DNA of 64,000 bases from Rhodomicrobium lacus. GTDB lineage: Bacteria; Pseudomonadota; Alphaproteobacteria; Rhizobiales; Rhodomicrobiaceae. Shown in pieces: positions 1-9,817 of this stretch. The notes under the pieces are model-generated. The model had not been told where the DNA came from. It did not search any database and saw only the letters and a list, made by a program, of their open reading frames with translations. A program made the position numbers and the translations under genes. The DNA lies in the NCBI RefSeq assembly GCF_003992725.1, contig NZ_RZNF01000012.1:558001-622000 (forward strand). The letters run 5' to 3'. Each line of letters begins with the position of its first letter. Position 1 is the stretch's first letter.

Positions 1-56
1 ACCATCACCGAGGCAGGAAGAAGTCGGACAGACCTCGGCACAGGTTCAGCAATAAT

Positions 57-842
57 TCAGCCCGTTTGGGCAGCAATGACCACGTTGGCGGCTTCGACAA
101 ACCCCACACCGCCCGGCCCGTTGGTAATCCACTGGGGCGCCGTGGGAATTTCGGATAAATAGCGCGTTACGGTGCTGACCCCCACCGAATGCCGGAAAAA
201 GGCAAACATTGGTGCATCGTTGGTCGAATCCCCCACATAAAGAACCGCCTGATTTTCCACGGCAATATCCGTTTGATAGGTCTCGGCCAAAACCCGACGG
301 GCCATAGCAAGTTTGTCGTATCCCCCCAACCACCCCAGAATCCACAGGTTGTTGACCGTTGTATCGGCCTTGTTTTCGCGCAGTGCGGCAAGGATGGCTG
401 CCGCCATGTCCGGGTCATGGGGTTGCGCAAAGGCGATTGAGGTCAGCCGGAATTTTTGATCTTCGGCAAACCGGGCGGACGGAACGGCGGTTAAAACCCG
501 CTGACCGATCCGGGCCAATTCTTCTGCCAATTTTTCATGATGTTCGGGCGCATGCCAGAAGTTCCGTTTTACGCCATGCCGGGTGGGCTCGCGTTCAAAA
601 AAGAACCCGCCATTTTCGCCGATCACGCCATCCACCGGCCACATCCGGGCCATCTGATCGCACCACCCTGCCGGAGCAGCCGTCACCGGAATGACTTTGA
701 TCCCCGCCTGTTGCAATCGTTCCAGAGCATGATAGGCCGCCGCGGCCAAGCGCCCATGATGGGTCAGCGTTTCATCCATATCGGTCAATACGAAACGAAC
801 ATTCCTGAAAATCGAAACATCGGCTTGGGCCAGAGGAAGCAT
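57..842 (-). CDS. HAD superfamily (type IIB-like) phosphohydrolase
   Basis: A 261-residue cytosolic hydrolase. Motif I DMDETLT lies near residue 21 with the two Asp residues expected for the phospho-aspartyl nucleophile and general acid. The Mg-binding motif III GDSTNDAPMF lies near residue 204, and TAAPAGW matches the motif II region. The cap between them fits the Cof/mannosyl-3-phosphoglycerate phosphatase type, so a sugar phosphate is a plausible substrate, but the sequence does not fix it. The frame stays open upstream to 1010; I chose the ATG at 842 because the HAD fold begins about 15 residues later and the upstream part (GNRLHVDGRMGHPS) looks non-coding. No strong Shine-Dalgarno is visible. 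It is transcribed alone, away from the Mop gene. Confidence 0.85.
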   Translation of the reverse strand: MLPLAQADVSIFRNVRFVLTDMDETLTHHGRLAAAAYHALERLQQAGIKVIPVTAAPAGWCDQMARMWPVDGVIGENGGFFFEREPTRHGVKRNFWHAPEHHEKLAEELARIGQRVLTAVPSARFAEDQKFRLTSIAFAQPHDPDMAAAILAALRENKADTTVNNLWILGWLGGYDKLAMARRVLAETYQTDIAVENQAVLYVGDSTNDAPMFAFFRHSVGVSTVTRYLSEIPTAPQWITNGPGGVGFVEAANVVIAAQTG

Positions 843-1187
843 GGTCGACCTGATCAGAGACAATGAGCGAGAAAAAACGTTATAAATTTTTAGAAGCTTA
901 ACAAGCCTTTGCGGTGTGAATCCACAATGGAGATGTAACCGATATTTCCAAGATGGGTGGCCCATCCGCCCGTCAACATGGAGCCGGTTTCCGTGGGCGA
1001 GCGTCGTCAATCATCTCCAGGATGCGGCGAAACAGGTCACGCGGCACAGCAACCTCGGTCATTTGGAAGATGGTGTAGCGGGCATGGGCGATTACAACAT
1101 TGCCTTGAATCCGCACTTGCAGTTTCCCGGAAAAGCCATATTTTACGATGCGACTTTATACTGATCGTTTGAAGAAGGAACCGCCCG
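843..1187. other. Intergenic region between divergent HAD and Mop genes
   Basis: This 345-base stretch holds the promoters of two divergent genes. Short frames cross it but none has a ribosome-binding site or a recognisable product. I see no RNA gene and no clear operator. Confidence 0.5.
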
Positions 1188-1394
1188 ATGAAAGTCAGCG
1201 CCCGGAATGTGTTCACCGGTAAAATAACGAAAGTTATCAAGGGGGCGACGACGGCTCATGTGGTCCTCGATGTCGGTGGCACACCCATCACGGCCTCGAT
1301 CACGAATGAATCCGTCGAAGATCTGGGCCTGAAAGAAGGTCAGGAGGCATCGGCGATCATCAAGTCTTCCGATGTCATCATCGCCGTGAAGTAA
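1188..1394 (+). CDS. Molybdopterin/molybdate-binding (Mop, TOBE) protein
   Basis: A 68-residue single Mop domain. The start (SARNVFTGKITKV) and the hydrophobic end (SAIIKSSDVIIAVK) are characteristic of molbindins and of the C-terminal TOBE domains of ModE and ModC. Such proteins bind molybdate or tungstate as oligomers and buffer it in the cytoplasm. The start is supported by a purine-rich GAAGAAGGAAC ahead of the ATG. A strong hairpin terminator follows at 1471, so the gene is monocistronic. No molybdate transporter gene lies next to it. Confidence 0.9.
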   Translation: MKVSARNVFTGKITKVIKGATTAHVVLDVGGTPITASITNESVEDLGLKEGQEASAIIKSSDVIIAVK

Positions 1395-1470
1395 GTTTTG
1401 CACTCCGCCAACCGAGGAAGCGCGGTCGTCATCACTCGCGCTTTTCTTTGGATGGATAATCCCTGAGAAT

Positions 1471-1505
1471 AAAAAGCAGCGCTGCAATTGCCGCGCTGCT
1501 TTTTT
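1471..1505. terminator. Bidirectional rho-independent terminator
   Basis: A perfect 8-bp stem (AGCAGCGC at 1475-1482, GCGCTGCT at 1493-1500) is flanked by five A on the left and five more T on the right. It can therefore stop both the Mop gene (+) and the convergent phosphatase gene (-). Confidence 0.88.
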
Positions 1506-1509
1506 CAAT

Positions 1510-2091
1510 CTACACGCGGTCCGCCGTCTCGATTTCGCGGCCACGTCCGGCGTTGATGAAGAAATTGCGGATTTCCGGCCGGCGTTCGAGCTGAATCCGG
1601 TAGATCGCCCCCGCCGCGCGCGTGAATTCGCCGTCCCGGCCAAGGATCGCCTCGCCATATTCAAGAATGCGCAGGTTCGGCCATGCCTTGTCCCGCATCG
1701 CCAGAATGTGCTGCATGATCGTGTCGGCGGACAGCACCGTTTGCGACTGAGCCAGAAGCAGCGCCATCATGGCGGTCGAGCGCGAAATTCCCATGTGGCA
1801 ATGAACGAGCAGGTGCCTGAGGCTTCCGGCCTCGGCTTCCGAATCGCGGCCGAACGCCAGCATTCTTGCCACATCATCGGGCGTAGGAGCGACGTGTCCG
1901 GCAGTCTCCTCTATGATGTCGTGAAACCGCATCTCAAGTCGAGCGTGCTCCCCATAAGCGCCGAATGCCTCCGGCTCTGGCTCGTCAGGATCGAGAATCG
2001 ACAGAACATGGCTCACCTCGCGCGACGAATGCCCGGCCAGTTCCTCAAGACCGCAGACAGTGGTGAGGAACGGCGTTTCGATTAGCGGCAT
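1510..2091 (-). CDS. Tyrosine/dual-specificity phosphatase-like protein
   Basis: A 193-residue protein with the Cys-phosphatase signature HCHMGISRST (HC-X5-R-S/T) near residue 100. The conserved Cys nucleophile and Arg are both present, and an upstream Asp-rich stretch (LSILDPDEPEP) may supply the general acid. This matches the small alphaproteobacterial tyrosine-phosphatase family; the substrate is unknown. The frame extends upstream to 2169, but the ATG at 2091 (MPLIETPFLTTVCG) follows AGGGGAAATT and gives the usual family N-terminus. It converges on the Mop gene across the shared terminator. Confidence 0.85.
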   Translation of the reverse strand: MPLIETPFLTTVCGLEELAGHSSREVSHVLSILDPDEPEPEAFGAYGEHARLEMRFHDIIEETAGHVAPTPDDVARMLAFGRDSEAEAGSLRHLLVHCHMGISRSTAMMALLLAQSQTVLSADTIMQHILAMRDKAWPNLRILEYGEAILGRDGEFTRAAGAIYRIQLERRPEIRNFFINAGRGREIETADRV

Positions 2092-2347
2092 CGTGGAATT
2101 TCCCCTTCGACAGATCGGCTCCCGCGGACCTCTTATAGCCCAAAATCGGAGCGCCGCGGACCGAAACAAGCCCGATTTCGAAAATTGCGCCAGACTGAGA
2201 GCCTGCGTTATCTTCGTACAAAAAGGCGTTCAGCTTATACCAAAGAAGCAAGCTTCCGCTTCTTTGGATGGCCTATTTGCCGCAGTTCGCATCTTGCGGA
2301 ACAGGCGCCTGTTTGAGCACTATGCGGGCAATTCTGGAGGATTGCTG

Positions 2348-4288
2348 ATGACTTCGCCAAACCCGGCTCAAAGCCGCTATTTCGACGTTTATGAGAGCTG
2401 GAAGCGCGACCCGGAAGGTTTCTGGGCGGATGCCGCGCGCGAGATCGACTGGTTCGAGCAGCCGAAGAAGATCTTCGACGCGAACGAAGGCGTTTACGGG
2501 CGCTGGTTCACGGGCGGCGTCACGAACACCGCGTATAACGCCATCGACCGCCATGTGAAGAACGGCCGCGCCGATCAGCCTGCCATCATCTACGACAGCC
2601 CCGTTACCGGGCAGGTTCGCATTCTGACCTATGCCGACCTTCTGACGGAAGTGGCGACCTTCGCGGGCGTGCTGAAGGAAAAGGGCATCGGCAAGGGCGA
2701 CCGCGTCATCGTTTACATGCCGATGATCGCCGAGGCGCTGATCGCGATGCTGGCCTGCGCCCGCATCGGCGCGATCCATTCCGTGGTGTTCGGCGGCTTC
2801 GCGGCGAACGAGCTTGCCATCCGCATCGAGGACACGCAGGCGAAGGCGATCGTCACCGCATCCTGCGGCATCGAAGTGACGCGTGTCGTCCATTACAAGC
2901 CGCTCCTCGATCACGCCATCGAGCTTTCCTCGGTGAAGCCCGAGGTCTGCATCATCGTGCAGCGTCCGCAGGAACTCGCGACACTCATCGAAGGCCGCGA
3001 CTACGATTACGCGGCGCTCGTCGAAGACGCGAAGGCGCGCGGTGTCACCGCCCCTTGCGAGCCGATGGCATCGACCGATCCGGCCTACATCCTTTACACG
3101 TCCGGCACCACGGGGCGCCCCAAGGGCGTCGTCCGCGACGTCGGCGGCCATATGGTCGCGCTCAAATGGACGATGAAGAACCATTACGACATCGATCCGG
3201 GCGAAGTGTTCTGGGCCTCGTCGGACGTGGGCTGGGTCGTCGGCCACTCGTACATCGTTTACGGTCCGCTGCTGCACGGCGCGACCACAATCGTCTACGA
3301 AGGCAAGCCCGTCGGCACGCCGGATGCGGGCGCGTTCTGGCGCGTGATCTCGCAGCACAAGGTGAAGGCGCTGTTCACCGCGCCGACCGCGTTCCGCGCG
3401 ATCAAGAAGGAAGATCCGCAAGGCTCTTTCCTCGGCAATTACGACATTTCGAGCCTGAAATATCTGTTCCTCGCGGGCGAGCGCGCGGACCCGAACACGG
3501 TGCAGTGGGCCGAAGAGCTGCTGAAGGTTCCGGTCATCGACCATTGGTGGCAGACGGAAACGGGCTGGGCCATCGCGGGGAACTGCGCGGGGCTCGGCGC
3601 GCTGCCGATCAAGCTCGGCTCGCCCACCTATCCGCTGCCGGGCTACGAGCTTCACGTGCTGAACGAGTCGAACGAGGAAGTCGCGCGCGGCCAGACCGGC
3701 GCGCTGTCGATCCGCCTGCCGATGCCGCCCGGCTGTCTGCCGACGCTCTGGAACAACGAGCAGGGCTTCATCGAAAGCTACCTCGTCGAATATCCGGGCT
3801 ACTACAAGACCGCGGACGCGGGCTATATCGATGAAGACGGCTATGTCTTCGTGATGGCGCGCACCGACGACATCATCAACGTGGCAGGCCATCGCCTTTC
3901 CACCGGCGCCATCGAGGAAGTGGTCGCGAACCATCCCGACGTCGCCGAATGCGCCGTGATCGGCGTGGCGGACGGTCTCAAGGGGCAGGTCGCCGCCGGC
4001 TTCGTGCTGCTGAAGTCGGGCGTCGTGCGCGAGATCAACGTGATCGAGAAAGAGATCGTCGCCATGGTGCGCGATCAGATCGGCCCGGTGGCGGCATTCA
4101 AGACCGTGCTGACGGTGAACCGCCTGCCGAAGACGCGCTCGGGCAAGATCCTGCGCGGCACGATGCGCAAGATCGCCGACGGCGAGGCGTACAAGATGCC
4201 CGCCACGATCGACGATCCGGCGATCCTCGAAGAAATCGCGGCCGCGCTCAAGGCGAAGGGCTTCGGGACTTCGAGCGAAGCCGCGTAA
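2348..4288 (+). CDS. prpE: Propionyl-CoA synthetase (acyl-CoA ligase)
   Basis: A 646-residue AMP-forming acyl-CoA ligase of the ANL superfamily that activates propionate (and probably acetate) to the CoA thioester via an acyl-adenylate. The P-loop-like motif YTSGTTGRPKG lies near residue 255, the WWQTETGW region near 400, and the C-terminal PKTRSGKILRG carries the Lys that is catalytic and often acetylated. PrpE-type features such as LFLAGERADPNT and MPPGCLPTLW favour propionyl-CoA rather than acetyl-CoA synthetase. The start ATG follows GGAGG with a 6-base gap; the frame remains open 290 bases further upstream but without a better start. A strong terminator follows. Confidence 0.92.
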   Translation: MTSPNPAQSRYFDVYESWKRDPEGFWADAAREIDWFEQPKKIFDANEGVYGRWFTGGVTNTAYNAIDRHVKNGRADQPAIIYDSPVTGQVRILTYADLLTEVATFAGVLKEKGIGKGDRVIVYMPMIAEALIAMLACARIGAIHSVVFGGFAANELAIRIEDTQAKAIVTASCGIEVTRVVHYKPLLDHAIELSSVKPEVCIIVQRPQELATLIEGRDYDYAALVEDAKARGVTAPCEPMASTDPAYILYTSGTTGRPKGVVRDVGGHMVALKWTMKNHYDIDPGEVFWASSDVGWVVGHSYIVYGPLLHGATTIVYEGKPVGTPDAGAFWRVISQHKVKALFTAPTAFRAIKKEDPQGSFLGNYDISSLKYLFLAGERADPNTVQWAEELLKVPVIDHWWQTETGWAIAGNCAGLGALPIKLGSPTYPLPGYELHVLNESNEEVARGQTGALSIRLPMPPGCLPTLWNNEQGFIESYLVEYPGYYKTADAGYIDEDGYVFVMARTDDIINVAGHRLSTGAIEEVVANHPDVAECAVIGVADGLKGQVAAGFVLLKSGVVREINVIEKEIVAMVRDQIGPVAAFKTVLTVNRLPKTRSGKILRGTMRKIADGEAYKMPATIDDPAILEEIAAALKAKGFGTSSEAA

Positions 4289-4330
4289 GCGCTTACACAC
4301 GGAGGCTTCCGCCTCCTTCGGGCAACTCGA

Positions 4331-4366
4331 AGCCCCCGTTCGGCTCGTCCGGGCGGGGGCTTTTTT
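4331..4366 (+). terminator. Rho-independent terminator of prpE
   Basis: The stem AGCCCCCG (4331-4338) pairs with CGGGGGCT (4354-4361) and is followed by a run of T ending at 4366. Confidence 0.9.
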
Positions 4367-4719
4367 GTCGAGGGAGAAGAACGACGCGCGCAAACAGGTC
4401 CCGATTTGACTTGAAAGCCGACATCCCGAACGACATGTCTTCGCCCCGAAGCCGCGCATCGAGGATGGGTGCTTATTGGCTAAATAGCCACAGTCGCAGG
4501 AGCAAGGGGCCGCGCAGGACCGGACGGACCTTTTGCCGCGAGCCAGGCTCGTGTATTGGATTTCGGCGCTTTGACGCTAGCGGTCCGAACCCGACATCGG
4601 CTTAGCTCTGTCGCAACCTTCGCGGGCAAATGCCGGAGTGAGAACTCGCAGCAAGTCAAATTTGCTCCGCCAGGGCTGGGCGGCGCAGGGGCACGGGCAC
4701 AGGGGCAGGGCACGGGGGA
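4367..4719. other. Intergenic region before the L,D-transpeptidase
   Basis: About 350 bases without a supported gene. Short frames on both strands have no ribosome-binding site and no recognisable product. It presumably holds the promoter of the transpeptidase gene. Confidence 0.5.
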
Positions 4720-5487
4720 ATGCGTATGAGATGTTGGATCGCGCTGCTTCCGGCGCTTGCGGCCGGGCTCGTGGCGGGGACGGTCTCTGCAACCGCGTTG
4801 GAAAACTGGGTCGACAACCGCCCGGTTTTCGAGAGCGACATCCGAAAGCAGGCGGAGCAGGAGGAGGCCGAGCGTGCCGAGCGGCGCAAGTCCCTTGCCC
4901 CGGTTGTCTATCCGAAATTCATGGATGGCGGCGATCGACCCGACATCAAGCCCGCCGAACCGCCGATCGTCTACTTCAATCAGAACGAGGAAGTCGGCTC
5001 CATCATTGTCGACACCCAGAACCGCAGGCTCTATTTCGTGCTGCCCGGCAAAAGAGCCTATGAATATCCGGTCTCGGTCGGTCGCGATGGCTTTACCTGG
5101 TCCGGCACGGAGCGTATCACGCGCGTGGCGGCGTGGCCGGCCTGGACGCCGCCGCCGGAAATGCACAAGCGCCAACCCGGTCTGCCGATCACGGTGTCGG
5201 GAGGCTTGCGCAACCCTCAGGGCGCGCGCGCGCTCTACCTGGGCAATACCATATACCGCATCCACGGCACCAACAACGACCGGACCGTCGGGCGGGCGAA
5301 CTCGTCCGGCTGCTTCCGCCTGACAAACGAACACGTGGTGCATCTGGCCTCGATCGCGAAGGTCGGGACCAAGGTGAAGGTGTTGCCGTCCTACAAGGGC
5401 GGTGTCAGCCAGAGCGCCCCGCTGTCGTCGCTGTTCAGCTCGTCGTCGAATGCCGAGCAGTCGTCCGCTGCGACGGTGAGGCGTTAA
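4720..5487 (+). CDS. L,D-transpeptidase (YkuD/ErfK family)
   Basis: A 255-residue exported protein with an N-terminal signal peptide (MRMRCWIALLPALAAGLVAG, cleavage near residue 25) followed by a YkuD domain. The catalytic block runs from YRIHGTNN (His) to ANSSGCFRL, with the nucleophilic Cys at residue 198. These enzymes form 3-3 cross-links in peptidoglycan or attach proteins to it in the periplasm. A charged, probably coiled segment (KQAEQEEAERAERRK) separates the signal peptide from the domain, and a Ser-rich tail ends the protein. It is transcribed alone and converges on lolD. Confidence 0.92.
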   Translation: MRMRCWIALLPALAAGLVAGTVSATALENWVDNRPVFESDIRKQAEQEEAERAERRKSLAPVVYPKFMDGGDRPDIKPAEPPIVYFNQNEEVGSIIVDTQNRRLYFVLPGKRAYEYPVSVGRDGFTWSGTERITRVAAWPAWTPPPEMHKRQPGLPITVSGGLRNPQGARALYLGNTIYRIHGTNNDRTVGRANSSGCFRLTNEHVVHLASIAKVGTKVKVLPSYKGGVSQSAPLSSLFSSSSNAEQSSAATVRR

Positions 5488-5595
5488 AAGCCGGAAGTCG
5501 TCCGCTTTCCGACAAGACGCGACGCATGGCTGATGCGCCGCAAGCTCAGCGAATGCCATCACGAGGGCGGCGGCGGAAAAGCATGACGTTCAAGG

Positions 5596-6357
5596 CTACT
5601 CTGCCTGGCTGAACTGTCCCGCGCGCTCGCCTTCCGCAGCCGCGCGCCGCGAAACTTCCACCAGCACGCCGTCATTGAGTTGCAGAACGCGATCCATCCG
5701 CCCGGCCAGCTCGAAATTATGCGTGGCGATGAGCGCGGCGACGCCCGAATTGCGGATGAAGAACACGAGTTCGTCGAACACCCGGTCGGCTGTGTGCGGA
5801 TCGAGGTTGCCCGTCGGCTCGTCGGCGAGCAGCACGCACGGGCTGTTCGCGACCGCGCGCGCGATGGCCACGCGCTGCTGTTCGCCGCCCGAAAGTTCCG
5901 CCGGGCGATGCGAGGCACGCTCGTAAAGGCCGAAGGTCGAGAGCAATTCCAGGGCGCGTTCCTTCGCATCCTTCCGGCGCACGCCCGCGAGAAGCTGCGG
6001 CATCATCACGTTTTCCAGCGCCGAGAACTCGGGCAGAAGATTGTGAGACTGATAGACGAAGCCGATCTCGTTGCGGCGCACGCGCGTGCGGTCCTTGTCG
6101 TTCAGCGCGGTGCAATCGACGCCGTTCAGCAGCACCGCGCCACCGCCCGGCTTTTCGAGCAGGCCCGCCATATGCAGAAGCGAGGATTTGCCGGAGCCGG
6201 ACGGGCCGACGAGCGCAACGGCCTCGCCGTCGCAGATTTCGGCGGAGGCGCGGCGCAGCACCTCCAGCGTGCGGTTGCCCTGCTCGTAGGTGCGCTCGAG
6301 TTCCACGAGTTGCAGAACGGGCCTCGTGCCCGCGAAATCGCGCGTGACGGTTTTCAT
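5596..6357 (-). CDS. lolD: Lipoprotein-releasing ABC transporter ATPase LolD
   Basis: A 253-residue ABC ATPase with Walker [12 protein letters not shown], signature [14 protein letters not shown], Walker [13 protein letters not shown] and the switch His in ATHN. It belongs to the MacB/LolD/FtsE class and powers extraction of outer-membrane lipoproteins from the inner membrane. Its start ATG overlaps the stop of the upstream permease gene by four bases (ATGA), showing translational coupling and fixing the start. Confidence 0.93.
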   Translation of the reverse strand: MKTVTRDFAGTRPVLQLVELERTYEQGNRTLEVLRRASAEICDGEAVALVGPSGSGKSSLLHMAGLLEKPGGGAVLLNGVDCTALNDKDRTRVRRNEIGFVYQSHNLLPEFSALENVMMPQLLAGVRRKDAKERALELLSTFGLYERASHRPAELSGGEQQRVAIARAVANSPCVLLADEPTGNLDPHTADRVFDELVFFIRNSGVAALIATHNFELAGRMDRVLQLNDGVLVEVSRRAAAEGERAGQFSQAE

Positions 6358-7628
6358 TCGTAGCGCAGAGCCTCCACGGGATCGAGACGCGCCGCCTGAA
6401 GCGCGGGATAGATCGTTGCGCCCATCGAAAGCAGCAGCGCGATCACGACGACCACGATCACTTCGGCGGGATCGAGCTGCGACGGCAGGCTCGACAGGAA
6501 ATAGACGCTCGGATCGAACAGGTGCGTGTTCGTGAGCCAGGACACCAGCTGGCGAATGTCTTCGAGGTGCAGGCTTATGAGCACGCCGAGGATCACCCCG
6601 ACAAGCGTGCCGATCAGCCCAATGCTCGTGCCCGAAATGAAGAACACGCGCATGACCGCCCCACGCGTCGCGCCCATGGTGCGCAACACGGCGATGTCGC
6701 GTCCCTTGTTCTTCACGAGCATGGTGAGGCCGGAGATGATGTTGAGCGTCGCCACCAGCACGATGAGCATCACGATGATGAACATCACGTTCCGCTCGAC
6801 CTTGAGCGTGTTGTAGAAGGTGGCGTTGCGCTGCCGCCAGTCGGTAAGCAGCATGTCGGGGCCGCCAGCGTCCTGCAATGCGCCGCGCATCGCCTCCACA
6901 TTGTCCGGGTTGTCGATCACCACTTCCAGCACGTGCACCGCTTCGCCGAGATTGAAGAAGCCCTGCGCCTCCTTCATCGGCATGAAGGCGATGGAGCCGT
7001 CATATTCCGACATGCCCATCTCGAAGACGGCGGCGACCCGATAGCGCTTCACGCGCGGCGCCGTTCCGAACGGCGTCGAAGCACCTCGCGGCGCGAGCAG
7101 CGTCACCTCGCTGCCGACAAAGACATTGAGCGTGTTCGCAAGGCGCGTGCCGATGGCGATGCCGCCCGAATCGTCGAAGCCGTCGAGCGTGCCGTAGCGG
7201 ATATTGCCCGAAATCGACTTCAAGGCTTCGAGGTCGCGGCCCATGAGCCCGCGCACGATCACGCCGGAAGAGCCGCTCTGCGAGGAGATCATCACCTGTC
7301 CCTCGACGACCGCGAGCGCATGATCGACGCCCTTCACGGCGTTAAGCCGCTTCGCAACCTCGTCATAATCGGTGAAGGGGCGAGCGAGAGGCCTCACGAT
7401 GACATGGCCGTTGAGCCCGAGGATCTTGTCGAACAGTTCCTTGCGGAAGCCGTTCATGACCGAAAGCACGATGATGAGCGTCGCCACGCCGAGCGCGATA
7501 CCGAGCACGCAGAAGAACGCGATGACGGACACCGAGCCCTTCTTGCGGCGCGCGCGCAGATAGCGGAAAGCAAGCAGCCATTCGAACGGCGCGAACGCGC
7601 CCGGTTCTTTCACGGCTTTTTCTGTCAT
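6354..7628 (-). CDS. lolC: Lipoprotein-releasing ABC transporter permease LolC/LolE
   Basis: A 424-residue inner-membrane permease with the MacB/FtsX layout: one TM near residue 30-55 ([19 protein letters not shown]), a large periplasmic domain, then three TM segments in the last 150 residues. [17 protein letters not shown] and the C-terminal [16 protein letters not shown] are family hallmarks. Only one permease gene is present, the usual arrangement in alphaproteobacteria, where it works as a homodimer with LolD. The frame extends to 7760; the ATG at 7628 is chosen because the family starts close to [10 protein letters not shown] and GGGACGAGG lies just upstream. Confidence 0.92.
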   Translation of the reverse strand: MTEKAVKEPGAFAPFEWLLAFRYLRARRKKGSVSVIAFFCVLGIALGVATLIIVLSVMNGFRKELFDKILGLNGHVIVRPLARPFTDYDEVAKRLNAVKGVDHALAVVEGQVMISSQSGSSGVIVRGLMGRDLEALKSISGNIRYGTLDGFDDSGGIAIGTRLANTLNVFVGSEVTLLAPRGASTPFGTAPRVKRYRVAAVFEMGMSEYDGSIAFMPMKEAQGFFNLGEAVHVLEVVIDNPDNVEAMRGALQDAGGPDMLLTDWRQRNATFYNTLKVERNVMFIIVMLIVLVATLNIISGLTMLVKNKGRDIAVLRTMGATRGAVMRVFFISGTSIGLIGTLVGVILGVLISLHLEDIRQLVSWLTNTHLFDPSVYFLSSLPSQLDPAEVIVVVVIALLLSMGATIYPALQAARLDPVEALRYE

Positions 7629-7896
7629 GCCTCGTCCCGCGCGTTGATTATCGACAGGCATCCGCGCGCACGCGATTTCGCGACCGCAACGCCGGGCTGT
7701 GTGTTGCAACGGATTTATGGCTGCATCAAGGGCGAAAATGCGTCCTTGCCGGGGCGTCACGCGCGGGCGATATCGAAAAGGGGTCGCGTCGGCTGCGATG
7801 ATGCGTCCCGGTCGTGCGCCATATCTGCCTGAAAGTATAGGTTGCGCGCGGAGAACAGAAGCGGCCAGATTGTGCTTTTACCAGCGGGAAACGAAG

Positions 7897-8370
7897 ATGG
7901 CGGCAAAAACGTCGGTTTTGTTCGTGTGCCTCGGCAATATCTGCCGGTCGCCGCTTGCCGAAGCGGCCTTCCGGGCCGAAGCGAGGAAACTCGGTCTCGA
8001 CGTCGAAGTCGATTCGGCGGGGACGGGTGACTGGCATGTGGGCGAGCCGCCCGACCGGCGCGCGCAGGCGGTGGCGCGGAAGAACGGCGAGGACATCGGG
8101 GGCTACCGCGCACGGCTAGTCACGCCGGACGACTTCCGCCGTTTCACGCATATCATCGCCCTCGACGGATCGAACCTGTCCGTGCTGCGCTCGATGCGTC
8201 CTTCCGACGGCAACGCGAAACTTGCGCTCCTGCTCGACTACGTGGACGAGCGCAGGGGCGAGGCGGTTGCGGACCCGTATTACGGCGACGAAGCGGGGTT
8301 CGATACCACCTGGGGGGATGTGACCGAAGGGGCGAAGGCGCTGGCCCGCGCCCTGTCCGAAGGACAATGA
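7897..8370 (+). CDS. Low-molecular-weight protein-tyrosine phosphatase
   Basis: A 157-residue cytosolic phosphatase. The P-loop CLGNICRSP near residue 11 contains the nucleophilic Cys and the Arg, and DPYYGD near residue 124 supplies the general-acid Asp of the family. Length and architecture are standard. The ATG at 7897 follows CAGCGGGAAACGAAG and puts the P-loop at its normal distance from the N-terminus; the longer frame upstream would add an unsupported 66 residues. The substrate cannot be read from the sequence. It is divergent from lolC. Confidence 0.92.
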   Translation: MAAKTSVLFVCLGNICRSPLAEAAFRAEARKLGLDVEVDSAGTGDWHVGEPPDRRAQAVARKNGEDIGGYRARLVTPDDFRRFTHIIALDGSNLSVLRSMRPSDGNAKLALLLDYVDERRGEAVADPYYGDEAGFDTTWGDVTEGAKALARALSEGQ

Positions 8371-8487
8371 GCGCGCGGGCTCCCCTGCCACCGCGAGGCG
8401 ACGCCCGCATTGCGGCCGAAGAGCATTGAACCCTGTTAACACTTTCGCGTTGTAACTCTTGTGGGCGGTCGCAGCGAGGATAGCCAG

Positions 8488-9303
8488 ATGTCGGGTTTTA
8501 CAGCACTCGGCAAGGCGGGTGCCACGCTTCTGGGCGGCACACTTGCAATGGAGACCGCGCTCGGCGGCGGTTCGCTGTCGGAGATCGTGCGCATTCGTCT
8601 CGCCAGCGGGCGCGAGGCGGTCGTGAAAGGCGGCGGTCGGCCAGAGATTGAAGCGCGGATGCTGCGGGCCATTGCGGACGCAGGCGCGCCCGCACCGGTC
8701 GTGCTGGCGGTGGGCGATGGTGTGCTTGTGATCGAGGCCGTCGACACGGGCGGATCGATCAGCCAGGCGTGGCCGCAGATCGGCGCAGCGCTGGCCACGC
8801 TCCATGCCGCGAAGGGTGATTCATGCGGTTGGAACGAAGACTACGCCTTTGCGCGTGTCGCCATCGAGAACCGCCGGATGCGGAGCTGGCCTGCCTTCTG
8901 GGCCGAACGGCGTCTCCTCGTGAATGTTCCGCATGTGGATGCCGCCCTCGCCCGCCGCATCGAAGCGCTGGCGAAAGCGCTGCCCGACCGGCTGCCGGAG
9001 CTATCAGCCCCTAGCCTTCTCCACGGAGATTTGTGGGGCGGCAATGTGCTCGTGGCGCACGGCGGCGCTGTGTCTTTCATCGATCCCGCCTGCTATTTTG
9101 GCCATGGCGAGGTCGATATCGCGATGCTGAACCTGTTCGACACGCCGCCGCCCGCCTTCTACGACGCCTACGGCCCGCTTGAACCCGGCTTCGACGAGCG
9201 CCAGCCGATTTACAGGCTGTGGCCCGCGCTCGTGCATCTGAGACTGTTCGGCTCAGCCTATCTCGGCATGGTTCAGCGGTTGCTTGCGGCGGCGAGGGTT
9301 TGA
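8488..9303 (+). CDS. Fructosamine kinase family protein
   Basis: A 271-residue protein of the fructosamine/ketosamine-3-kinase family (aminoglycoside phosphotransferase-like fold). The catalytic loop HGDLWGGN lies near residue 180 and the metal-binding segment IDPACYFGHGEVDIAM follows. Members phosphorylate ketosamine adducts on glycated proteins and trigger deglycation. I chose the ATG at 8488 over the in-frame GTG at 8461 because CGAGGA lies seven bases upstream of it. It is 117 bases downstream of the phosphatase gene on the same strand, so co-transcription is possible. Confidence 0.88.
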   Translation: MSGFTALGKAGATLLGGTLAMETALGGGSLSEIVRIRLASGREAVVKGGGRPEIEARMLRAIADAGAPAPVVLAVGDGVLVIEAVDTGGSISQAWPQIGAALATLHAAKGDSCGWNEDYAFARVAIENRRMRSWPAFWAERRLLVNVPHVDAALARRIEALAKALPDRLPELSAPSLLHGDLWGGNVLVAHGGAVSFIDPACYFGHGEVDIAMLNLFDTPPPAFYDAYGPLEPGFDERQPIYRLWPALVHLRLFGSAYLGMVQRLLAAARV

Positions 9304-9422
9304 GGGCGCGCCCCCAGCCTCACCCCCGGCATGAGAGCCGGCATTGCCGTGCGTGCGGTATCGCCTTGCGCAAATCGTCGCGGTAGCGCTTGGCACAGCT
9401 AATGGAAAAGGCGTGCCGTGAC

Positions 9423-9620
9423 TTAAGCGCGATTGACCTTACGCAACGGGAAGCCCAAAGGCTGCCTCTCACGGTAAAGCTTGTTGCCCCGCGCATCGAG
9501 AAGGCCGGTGAACAGTTCTTTTTCCTGCTCGTGGACCGTGAGCGTATGACCGTTCCCCTGCTCGTAATCGTAGAACCAATCTTCTGATGAATACCAACTC
9601 TTCGAGGGGGACTTTTTCAT
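9423..9620 (-). CDS. Small protein of unknown function
   Basis: A 65-residue soluble, charged protein. The C-terminal half (TGLLDARGNKLYRERQPLGF) resembles a motif common in short hypothetical proteins of Hyphomicrobiales, where an aromatic/acidic N-terminus precedes a DARG..LYR..QP.GF end; that is recollection, not a search. The ATG at 9620 is taken; an in-frame GTG at 9629 is the alternative, and neither has a strong Shine-Dalgarno. No function can be assigned. Confidence 0.6.
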   Translation of the reverse strand: MKKSPSKSWYSSEDWFYDYEQGNGHTLTVHEQEKELFTGLLDARGNKLYRERQPLGFPLRKVNRA

Positions 9621-9724
9621 GGACTGCACTTCTTAAGTTTCCAACACACAACGGCCGGTTGGCGGCACTTACAACATCGCGGATTGTGCGGGAGCAAGCG
9701 CGACCGTAACGGCGCGTGACCTTA

Positions 9725-9771
9725 TTGCATCACAAATACCGCTATCGCGGTTTGATGCAAATCAAATTTGC
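9725..9771. repeat. Nested inverted repeats upstream of the small gene
   Basis: An 8-bp perfect inverted repeat TTGCATCA (9725-9732) / TGATGCAA (9753-9760) encloses a second one, ACCGC-TATC-GCGGT (9738-9751). The right arm overlaps a third pair, GCAAAT (9757-9762) / ATTTGC (9766-9771). The site lies about 105 bases upstream of the 65-residue gene and could be an operator; there is no T-run to suggest a terminator. Confidence 0.45.
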
Positions 9772-9817
9772 AACCCCCGGGCGACTTTAAGACGCCATTA
9801 ATAACGTCCCTACCCTT

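Noticed and set aside
2273-4459. 728-codon minus-strand frame opposite prpE
   Set aside because: Antisense shadow of a well-supported ligase; the product is Arg/Asp-rich with no recognised motif.
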